Positions 58,243 to 64,000 of a DNA stretch of 64,000 nt are shown piece by piece. The DNA comes from Pantoea sp. SOD02 (GTDB lineage: Bacteria; Pseudomonadota; Gammaproteobacteria; Enterobacterales; Enterobacteriaceae): contig NZ_CP102604.1 of NCBI RefSeq assembly GCF_024707505.1, forward strand, positions 372,001-436,000, read 5' to 3'. The notes under the pieces were generated by a model. That model was not told the DNA's origin and made no database searches. It saw only the letters and a list, made by a program, of their open reading frames with translations. Position numbers and translations under genes: made by a program. The stretch's first letter is position 1. Each line of letters opens with the position of its first letter.

Positions 58243-59601
58243 TTATGGGAGGGTAACGCGCACCTGCAGGCCGGCAATCTGGCCCTGCTGATCGTGGCGG
58301 TTCGACAGCGCAACCTGCATCTGATGCTTTTGCGCCACGCTGCGCACAATCGATAAGCCTAAGCCGCTGCCTTGCGCCTGCACATCTGGTGAACGGGTGA
58401 AGCGATCAAAGGCGCGTTCGATAAAGGATTCCGCCATGCCGGGCCCGTTATCGACGATATCCACCACGGTGTGATTGCCGACGCGATGCAGCAGCACATC
58501 GACCAAACTGCCTTCCGGCGTGTGCAGCATCGCATTGCCGATCAGGTTATCGAACAGGCTACGCAGATCGGAGCGGCTGGCGTGCAGGCGATAATGCGTG
58601 GTGCCGTTAAAGCCGATATCAATGCCGCGCTTATCTGCCACTACCATCAGCTGCTCAATGCTCTCTTTCAACAGGTCGTCCAGCTCGATGCTTTCTACCG
58701 TGGCGACCACCGATTGATCTTCCTGACGTGAGATATTCAGCAGCTGCGTCACCAGATGGCGCGTGCGCGTTACGCCCGCTTCCAGCTGATCGAACTGGCG
58801 GCTGGCTTCACCGGGTTGAATATGTTGCCGCAGATTCTCCAGCTGCAAAGTCACGGCGGTAACCGGCGTTCGCAGCTCATGCGCCGCATCTTCGAGGAAC
58901 TGACGCTGCGATGACCATGCCGCGCGCAGTCTATCCAGCAAAGCGTTGTAAGCTGCCACCAGCGGCAGCACTTCATCCGGCAAGCCATCAGGTGAAACGC
59001 TATGCGGATGCAGGGTTTCCTGGGCTGCGATATGGCGCGACGCCACGCGTAAATCGCGCGTTATCGCCCGCACCACCAGCCATATCACAATCAGTGAGAG
59101 CGGCATCATCAGCACCAACGGAATGATGGCGGAGAGCGCCCGCTTGACCATGATACTTTTCATGTAGCCGATATTATGCAGCACCTGAATATTGCCGATT
59201 TCACTGCCCAGCTCGCCGGGCCGCGTGTAAACACGCCATTCACAGTCGTCGCCACAGTCACCGACTTTCAAATCGGTCCAGCCTTTTTTCAGCTGCAACG
59301 GCGCATGCAGGCCCGGCCACGAGCTGGCGCGCAGATGGTTGCTCTCGTCCCACAGCTGAACGATATAGGTGCTTTTGAGTTTCTCTTCATGCATCACCAT
59401 CGGCATCAGTGCGGGCATGCGTTGGCTGCTGGCCCAGGCATCGGCGATCTTGGCGAGCTGATCGTCTTTCATGGTGCCCATCATGTCGCCGTAGCAGTGA
59501 TAGAAATACCAGGTGACGCCGCCAATCATCGCCAGATGCAGAATCACCAGCGTGGCGAGCAGTTTGTTACGCAGCGAGCGCATAAAGGTGAAAGGTTTCA
59601 T
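58243..59601 (-). CDS. Two-component sensor histidine kinase (QseC/PmrB class)
   Basis: The 452-residue inner-membrane kinase has TM1 at about 15-35, a periplasmic domain of about 120 residues with a Cys116-x-x-x-Cys120 pair (DCGDDCEW), TM2 at about 157-178, a HAMP-like segment, the dimerisation/phosphoacceptor box FLEDAAHELRTPVTAV with His241, and the ATPase N, G1 and G2 boxes (NLIGNAMLHTPEG, DNGPGM, GSGLGLSIV). It passes phosphate to the regulator encoded just before it; the genes overlap by four bases. The signal is unknown; the periplasmic cysteines could be structural, redox or metal-related. Confidence 0.92.
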   Translation of the reverse strand: MKPFTFMRSLRNKLLATLVILHLAMIGGVTWYFYHCYGDMMGTMKDDQLAKIADAWASSQRMPALMPMVMHEEKLKSTYIVQLWDESNHLRASSWPGLHAPLQLKKGWTDLKVGDCGDDCEWRVYTRPGELGSEIGNIQVLHNIGYMKSIMVKRALSAIIPLVLMMPLSLIVIWLVVRAITRDLRVASRHIAAQETLHPHSVSPDGLPDEVLPLVAAYNALLDRLRAAWSSQRQFLEDAAHELRTPVTAVTLQLENLRQHIQPGEASRQFDQLEAGVTRTRHLVTQLLNISRQEDQSVVATVESIELDDLLKESIEQLMVVADKRGIDIGFNGTTHYRLHASRSDLRSLFDNLIGNAMLHTPEGSLVDVLLHRVGNHTVVDIVDNGPGMAESFIERAFDRFTRSPDVQAQGSGLGLSIVRSVAQKHQMQVALSNRHDQQGQIAGLQVRVTLP

Positions 59602-60257
59602 ATTGCCGGTACCCGCCAGCCAAGTCCGCGTACGTTGCGGATCACTTCGTTATCCAGTTTGCGACGCATACCGTGAATCAGTACATCCACCGCATTGCTG
59701 CTGACCTCTTCGCCCCAGCCGTAAATACGGTTTTCTAACTGTTCGCGCGACAGGATGGCGCCGGGCCGCTCCAGCAAGGCGTAGAGCAGGGCATATTCGC
59801 GTGCGGTGAGCTGTTCGCGCTGGCCTTTGTACAGCACTTCGCGCGTCATGATGTCGATCTGCACATCGCCGCTGCCGAGCAGAGAATCTGCCGCACCGTG
59901 ACGACGGCGGGTAATGGCGCGCATACGTGCCAGCACTTCTTGCAGATCAAAGGGTTTCAGCAAATAGTCATCCGCGCCGCTGTCCAATCCCTGAATGCGC
60001 TGCTGCACGGTATCGCGGGCGGTGAGCACCAGCACCGGCGTCATGTCGCCGCGCGTGCGCGCTCGACGCAGCACTTGCAGGCCATCTTCACGCGGCAAAC
60101 CAAGATCCAGTAACACGCAGGTATAGCCGCCCTCGGCCCAGGCATTGCTGGCATAGACGCCGTCGCGTACCCAATCCACCGACCAACCTGCCGCTTCCAG
60201 CGCTTGCTGCAGATTCGCGCCAATCATTTCGTCATCTTCTACCAGCAGCACACGCAT
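59598..60257 (-). CDS. OmpR-family response regulator (QseB/PmrA/TctD class)
   Basis: The 219-residue protein has a receiver domain with acidic residues at the start (VEDDE), phosphoacceptor Asp51 (CVLLDLGLP), the Thr in LTARD and Lys in LLKPFD. The C-terminal winged helix (LTAREYALLYALLERPGAILSREQLENRIYGWGEEVSSNAVDVLIHGMRRKL) binds direct repeats. GGAGGG precedes the ATG at 60257. Upstream are a perfect TATAAT and three 7-bp repeats spaced by 11 bp, a likely autoregulatory site. Similarity to QseB, PmrA and TctD does not decide which system this is. Confidence 0.92.
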   Translation of the reverse strand: MRVLLVEDDEMIGANLQQALEAAGWSVDWVRDGVYASNAWAEGGYTCVLLDLGLPREDGLQVLRRARTRGDMTPVLVLTARDTVQQRIQGLDSGADDYLLKPFDLQEVLARMRAITRRRHGAADSLLGSGDVQIDIMTREVLYKGQREQLTAREYALLYALLERPGAILSREQLENRIYGWGEEVSSNAVDVLIHGMRRKLDNEVIRNVRGLGWRVPAI

Positions 60258-60309
60258 GATGCCCTCCAACTTAACTGAACGCAGTGTAGCGACAGATAAT
60301 TAGGCCAGA

Positions 60310-60315
60310 ATTATA
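60310..60315 (-). promoter_or_regulatory. -10 element of the two-component operon promoter
   Basis: On the minus strand the bases read TATAAT, 53 bases before the response-regulator start. The -35 position falls within the GCTAATT repeats and has no good hexamer, typical of an activated promoter. Confidence 0.65.
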
Positions 60316-60330
60316 CCCGTTTTCCCGCTT

Positions 60331-60359
60331 GCTAATTCTGCGCTAATTTTCTGCTAATT
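60331..60359. promoter_or_regulatory. Three direct repeats with 11-bp period, likely response-regulator site
   Basis: GCTAATT occurs at 60331, 60342 and 60353, one helical turn apart. This is the pattern of OmpR/PhoB/PmrA-family boxes. They lie between the response-regulator operon and the divergent small AraC gene and could control both. Confidence 0.7.
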
Positions 60360-60422
60360 AAGGGATAAATTTAACGCGCTATTGTGGCTGCACTGGACAT
60401 ATTGCCAACGCAGGAGAATCCC

Positions 60423-60788
60423 ATGAATCAGCGCGAATTTATCCGTAGTTTGCTGGACTGGATAGAGAATAACTTAGGGCACGATCTTCATCTGGATGAA
60501 GTAGCACGCCGCTCGGGATACTCCCGCTGGCATCTGCAACGTCTGTTCCGTCAGCACACCGGTTTTTCGCTGGCCGAGTACATTCGCCAGCGCCGCTTAA
60601 CCGAATCTGCATTGACGCTGATTAACAGCGATGAGGCGATTTTGCAGGTGGCGATGAGTTACGGCTTCGATACGCAGCAGGCTTATACTCGCACCTTCAA
60701 AAACTACTTCATGGTTACGCCAGGGCAACTGCGCCGCCAGCGTCGCGTCGAGCCAGATCGCTTATTGTTCCCATTGGCGGTCGCGTAG
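60423..60788 (+). CDS. Small AraC-family activator (MarA/SoxS-like)
   Basis: The 121-residue protein is only a DNA-binding domain with two helix-turn-helix units (LDEVARRSGYSRWHLQRLFRQHTG and LQVAMSYGFDTQQAYTRTFKNYFMVTPGQLRR) and no ligand domain. It resembles MarA, SoxS and RamA, which switch on efflux and stress genes and are controlled by their amount. It may therefore be an output of the two-component system encoded divergently 165 bases away, whose candidate binding repeats lie between them (inference). It differs enough from MarA/RamA that no name is given. GGAG lies before the ATG at 60423. Confidence 0.85.
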   Translation: MNQREFIRSLLDWIENNLGHDLHLDEVARRSGYSRWHLQRLFRQHTGFSLAEYIRQRRLTESALTLINSDEAILQVAMSYGFDTQQAYTRTFKNYFMVTPGQLRRQRRVEPDRLLFPLAVA

Positions 60789-60840
60789 GGTCGCCATTTA
60801 TGGCGACCGTTTCACCAACCGCACAAACCCAATGGCGACC
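60785..60840 (+). repeat. REP hairpin, family A, with decayed second copy
   Basis: GTAG followed by GGTCGCCATTTATGGCGACC (60789-60808). A right half (AATGGCGACC) recurs at 60831-60840. Confidence 0.88.
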
Positions 60841-60895
60841 GGGCTCGGGGATGTGTTGTAATCTGCTGTTCTCACTCTCTTAACTGCCAGAGAAC

Positions 60896-61786
60896 ATGGA
60901 TAACAGCGACAATCTCTCCGCCATGATGCTGTTTGCACGCGTAGTGGAACGACAAAGCTTTAGCGAAGCCGCACGCACCTTAGGCTTTTCCAAATCCCAC
61001 GTCAGCCGCGAAGTGGCGCGACTGGAAGTGCGACTCGGCATCAAGCTGCTGCAGCGCACCACGCGCAAAGTGGTGCTGACCGAGCTCGGCCAGGCTTACT
61101 ATCCGTTCTGTGTGCGCATGCTGGAAGAGATGCATCGCGCCGACGCCTTTGTGCAGCAGGTACATCAACTTCCTGCAGGCAACGTGCGCTTGCAGGCGCC
61201 AATCACCTACGGTTGCCAATGCGTGGTGCCAACGCTGAATGACTTTATTCGCCGCCATATTCATATCAATGTCGATCTCGAACTCACCACCAGCGATGAC
61301 CCGCAACCCAGCGCCGACGTAGCGATTGTGATTCGCGCGCGTGCGCCCGACGCGGCCAATTATCGTGAGCTCGCCAGCATTGATTGGGGCTTGTACGCCA
61401 CGCCGGATTATCTGGCGGCGCATGCGCCCATCGATCATCCCGACCGCCTGACGCGTCACGATCTGCTGCTGTTTCACGGTCCGGCGCACACCGCCGCGCT
61501 GCCGTTCCGCCGTGATAAACAGCGGCTGGCGCTGGATGTGCATAGCCGTTTCCGCGCTAACAACAGCATGGCGCTGCTCAATGCGGCGCTGGCGGGCACC
61601 GGCATCGCCTATCTGCCCGCTTATATGACGCAGGATGCCTTAGCGCGCGGCGAAATCCAGCAGGTGCTGCCGGAATGGCAAATGGATCGCCTGCACAGCT
61701 ATCTGCTGCTGAAAGAGCAGCCGCAACCCTCTTCGCCGGTAACCTTGCTGTGCGATGCATTAATTAATGCGCTCAGCACAGCGTAA
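60896..61786 (+). CDS. LysR-family regulator
   Basis: The 296-residue protein has the N-terminal winged helix-turn-helix (MMLFARVVERQSFSEAARTLGFSKSHVSREVARLEVRLGIKLLQRTTRKVVLTELG) of the large CrgA/AaeR-like LysR group and a C-terminal effector domain starting GNVRLQAPITYGCQCVVPTL. It is followed on the same strand by an MFS efflux gene after 112 bases containing a dyad, so that gene is the probable target. The ribosome site is weak (AGAG). The effector is unknown. Confidence 0.88.
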   Translation: MDNSDNLSAMMLFARVVERQSFSEAARTLGFSKSHVSREVARLEVRLGIKLLQRTTRKVVLTELGQAYYPFCVRMLEEMHRADAFVQQVHQLPAGNVRLQAPITYGCQCVVPTLNDFIRRHIHINVDLELTTSDDPQPSADVAIVIRARAPDAANYRELASIDWGLYATPDYLAAHAPIDHPDRLTRHDLLLFHGPAHTAALPFRRDKQRLALDVHSRFRANNSMALLNAALAGTGIAYLPAYMTQDALARGEIQQVLPEWQMDRLHSYLLLKEQPQPSSPVTLLCDALINALSTA

Positions 61787-61811
61787 TTGTTGTTATCTGG
61801 CAACAATGTTG
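61787..61811. promoter_or_regulatory. Dyad between the LysR gene and the MFS gene
   Basis: TTGTTG-N8-CAACAA (61787-61806) overlaps a second dyad CAACA-A-TGTTG (61801-61811). It sits at the start of the 112-base gap, so it could be the operator for the efflux gene. Confidence 0.5.
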
Positions 61812-61898
61812 CGCCGCCTGGCAATTATCATCACAACCCTGTTTTCTCTGATTGCTCGCTGTTAGCCTGCTAAAAAAGCAAAAAACAGGGATATCACC

Positions 61899-63110
61899 AT
61901 GCAGCAACCTCCACTCGCGTTAGCGCCCGAACAGCAACACTGGAAGCGAAATTTATTTGTCTGCGTGCTGGGTTCGTTCAGCACCATCGTGGCGATGACG
62001 CTACTGTTGCCGTTTCTGCCGCTCTACGTACAGCAACTCGGCGTGCAGGAACCGGCGGCGATTGCGCGCTGGTCGGGTGCAGCCTACGGCGCCACCTTCC
62101 TCAGCGCCGCCCTGACCGCGCCGCTGTGGGGCAAACTGGCCGATCGCTATGGCCGCAAACTGATGCTGATCCGCGCCAGCCTCGGCATGGCGATTGCGAT
62201 GTCGCTGATTGGCATGGCCACCGCGCCGTGGCAGTTGGTGGCGCTGCGCTTACTGGCAGGTTTGCTCGGCGGTTATGCCTCGGGATCGACCATTCTGGTG
62301 GCGGCGCAAACGCCAAAAGAGCAAACCGGCTGGGCGCTCGGCGTGTTGTCGTCTGGCATCATGGCGGGCAACGTGGTGGGGCCGCTGCTGGGCGGCGTGT
62401 TGCCGCCGCTGATTGGCATTCGTCACACCTTCTGGCTGACCGGCGCGGTGATTTTCCTCGCTTTCCTCGCCACTACTTTTCTGCTGAAAGAGGTGCCGCG
62501 TTCCACCGGCAAGAAAACCGTGCAAAGCAATGCAGCCGATGAGGCACCGCCGAATCTGCCGGTGGTACGACTGATGTGGCTGTCGGGCATGCTGCTGATT
62601 TTCGCCAATATGTCGATTGAGCCGATCATCACGCTGTATATCGGTCAGTTTGTTAGTGGCGATCACGCAATCACCGTCACCGCCGGATTGGTGATGGCCG
62701 CCGCCGCGCTCGGCAGCATTCTCTCCGCGCCGCGTCTGGGACGGCTGGCCGATCGCGTTGGGCATGGTCGCGTGCTGGTTTACGGATTGATAGCCTGCGC
62801 GTTGCTGCTGATCCCGCAGGCGTTTATCAGCGAAGCGTGGCAATTGGTGGTGCTGCGTTTTCTGATGGGCATGGCGCTGGGTGGATTGATGCCGTGCGTC
62901 ACGGCGCTGATTCGTCATAGCGTGCCGCAGTCGCAGGTGGGTAAGATGTTGGGTTATTCCACTTCGGCGCAGTATGTCGGCCAGGTTTCAGGTCCGCTGT
63001 TTGGCGGCTTTATTGGCGGCGCGTTTGGCATGCGTCCAGTGTTTCTGGCGACCTGCGTGATTATGGCGCTGTGCGCGCTGTTAAACGCCCGCGTGCTGCG
63101 TAACCGCTAA
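61899..63110 (+). CDS. MFS drug efflux transporter, MdtG-like
   Basis: The 403-residue protein has 12 helices and clear similarity in layout to MdtG: HWKRNLFVCVLGSFSTIVAMTLLLPFLPLYVQQLGV at the start, motif A PLWGKLADRYGRKLMLIRASLGMAI near 70-95, motif C-like LGVLSSGIMAGNVVGPLLGGVLPP near 145-168 (antiporter signature) and a repeated motif A (RLGRLADRVGHGRVLV). It should export drugs or other amphiphiles in exchange for protons. MdtG in E. coli responds to MarA/SoxS/Rob; no marbox was confirmed here. AGGGATATCACC precedes the ATG. Confidence 0.83.
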   Translation: MQQPPLALAPEQQHWKRNLFVCVLGSFSTIVAMTLLLPFLPLYVQQLGVQEPAAIARWSGAAYGATFLSAALTAPLWGKLADRYGRKLMLIRASLGMAIAMSLIGMATAPWQLVALRLLAGLLGGYASGSTILVAAQTPKEQTGWALGVLSSGIMAGNVVGPLLGGVLPPLIGIRHTFWLTGAVIFLAFLATTFLLKEVPRSTGKKTVQSNAADEAPPNLPVVRLMWLSGMLLIFANMSIEPIITLYIGQFVSGDHAITVTAGLVMAAAALGSILSAPRLGRLADRVGHGRVLVYGLIACALLLIPQAFISEAWQLVVLRFLMGMALGGLMPCVTALIRHSVPQSQVGKMLGYSTSAQYVGQVSGPLFGGFIGGAFGMRPVFLATCVIMALCALLNARVLRNR

Positions 63111-63113
63111 CTC

Positions 63114-63202
63114 GTAGGGTCGCCATTTATGGCGACCTTCATGATGGGCGCACCGCAAGTTTGTGCGGTTTTTGCAAAGGTCGCCATAAATGGCGACCCT
63201 AC
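63114..63202. repeat. Two REP hairpins, family A, outward-facing GTAG boxes
   Basis: GTAG with GGTCGCCATTTATGGCGACC (63118-63137), and GGTCGCCATAAATGGCGACC (63179-63198) with CTAC. Unlike the other pairs the tails point outward. Confidence 0.9.
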
Positions 63203-63203
63203 G

Positions 63204-63230
63204 AAAAAGCGGGCCTAAGCCCGCTTTGTT
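63204..63230 (-). terminator. gcd terminator
   Basis: GCGGGC (63209-63214) and GCCCGC (63219-63224) around CTAA. The A-run on the plus strand gives five T after the stem on the minus strand. It also has a partial T-run for the plus strand. Confidence 0.82.
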
Positions 63231-63246
63231 ACCTCAATGCGAAAAC

Positions 63247-64000
63247 TTACTTCGCATCTGGCAGTGCATAAGCAATCACATAGTCGCCCAACTTGGTACC
63301 AAACGAACCGTGACCACCTGCTGCGATAACAACGTACTGCTTGCCATCCACTTCATAGGTCATCGGCGTTGCCTGGCCGCCCGCTGGCAGACGTGCCTGC
63401 CACAGCATTTCACCGGTATTGGTGTCGAAGGCACGCAGATAGTTATCTGCGGTAGCACCAATGAAGAACACGTTACCTGCGGTGGTGATTGGGCCGCCCA
63501 GCATTGGCATACCCATTTTGAACGGCAGTGGAACTGGCGCGCTATCGCGAACCGTACCAATGCGTTTTTTCCACACGGTTTCGTTGGTCTTCAGATCAAC
63601 TGCGGAGACATAGCCCCACGCCGGTTGTTTACACGGCAGACCAAACGGTGACAGGAACGGATTCAGCTCCACGCCGTACGGTACGCCGTACTGTGGCTGG
63701 ATGCCGGTTTCAGTACCTGAACCACCTTTGTCGTCAGCCGGTGGCTCGATCGGGTTGCCCGGACCGCGCGGAACCAGCTTGGAAACAAACGGCAGCGCCA
63801 TTGGGTTAGCAATCGCAATCTGACGATGTGGATCCACCGCGATACCGCCCCATTCGAACATGCCAAGGTTGCCTGGGAAGACCAGCGTACCTTGCTCAGA
63901 CGGCGGGGTGAACGGACCTTCATAGCGCAGACGCTTGAAGATCACGCGGCACACCAGCTGGTCGTACATGGTCGCGCCCCACATGTCCTTGTCCGTCAGA
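63247..64000 (-). CDS. gcd: PQQ-dependent membrane glucose dehydrogenase, C-terminal part
   Basis: About 251 C-terminal residues are visible; the frame is open to the window edge, so the rest lies beyond it. The segment closely follows E. coli Gcd: DMWGATMYDQLVCRVIFKRLRYEGPFTPPSEQGTLVFPGNLGMFEWGG, IQPQYGVPYGVELNPFLSPFGLPCKQPAWGY and PAGGQATPMTYEVDGKQYVVIAAGGHGSFGTKLGDYVIAYALPD, i.e. the last blades of the eight-bladed PQQ propeller. The enzyme oxidises glucose to gluconolactone at the outer face of the inner membrane and reduces ubiquinone. It supplies gluconate to the dehydrogenase operon at 44.3-48.2 kb. Confidence 0.96.
   Translation of the reverse strand, partial: LTDKDMWGATMYDQLVCRVIFKRLRYEGPFTPPSEQGTLVFPGNLGMFEWGGIAVDPHRQIAIANPMALPFVSKLVPRGPGNPIEPPADDKGGSGTETGIQPQYGVPYGVELNPFLSPFGLPCKQPAWGYVSAVDLKTNETVWKKRIGTVRDSAPVPLPFKMGMPMLGGPITTAGNVFFIGATADNYLRAFDTNTGEMLWQARLPAGGQATPMTYEVDGKQYVVIAAGGHGSFGTKLGDYVIAYALPDAK

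Overview
The window looks like a chromosomal segment of a Pantoea or closely related Erwiniaceae genome. Three things point there. Protein-level resemblance to Escherichia coli families is high throughout. There is a glucose/gluconate periplasmic oxidation module (PQQ glucose dehydrogenase plus a three-subunit gluconate-type dehydrogenase). More than 20 copies of a short hairpin repeat, GGTCGCCAT..ATGGCGACC or GGTGCGCAT..ATGCGCACC with a GTAG/CTAC flank, sit between genes. The genus is inferred, not proven.

Layout. 1-5.0 kb: 3' end of a DMT exporter, a long non-coding stretch with a candidate RcsAB box, an IS3-family remnant, and an orphan pair for surface polysaccharide work (Wzx-like flippase and TupA-like ATP-grasp protein). 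5-20.3 kb: the E. coli yjcB-soxS-soxR-ghxP-yjcE-actP-yjcH-acs-gltP order, interrupted by a glutathione transferase, a cidR-cidAB module and two YfaZ-type outer membrane proteins; pdeC and nrf are absent. The soxS promoter and SoxR site are preserved base for base. 20.3-23.7 kb: a hicAB toxin-antitoxin locus and murQP for N-acetylmuramic acid. 24-35 kb: two large surface-type genes, a 2022-residue autotransporter and a convergent 1524-residue Ig-like repeat protein with a Pro-Glu hexapeptide array. 35-44 kb: aerotaxis receptor, AraC regulator with a divergent NepI-like exporter, a DUF1471 peptide, yncE, a DhaKL dihydroxyacetone kinase and sbmA.

44-48.2 kb: Tat-exported small subunit, GMC flavoprotein and tri-haem cytochrome c of a gluconate-type dehydrogenase, preceded by a palindrome of the GntR operator type. 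With the gcd fragment at the right edge this predicts periplasmic glucose to gluconate to ketogluconate oxidation. 48.2-49.1 kb: an AT-rich overlapping gene pair without recognised function, arranged like a small toxin or effector plus membrane immunity protein. 49.3-56.3 kb: an MFS transporter and the abgABT/abgR locus for p-aminobenzoyl-glutamate. 56.4-64 kb: a VOC protein, tsx with a strong CRP site, a two-component system with a well-formed candidate promoter and three 11-bp-spaced operator repeats, a small AraC activator, a LysR-MFS efflux pair and gcd.

The observations I rate most interesting are the overlapping AT-rich pair at 48.2-49.1 kb, the alternative-pairing leader of ghxP, the hicAB locus with its 18-bp operator arms and internal hairpin, the response-regulator repeats at 60.3 kb, the GntR-type palindrome at 44.2 kb, and the paired GTAG-tailed hairpins. 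All functional statements come from reading the sequence and family knowledge; no search was run.
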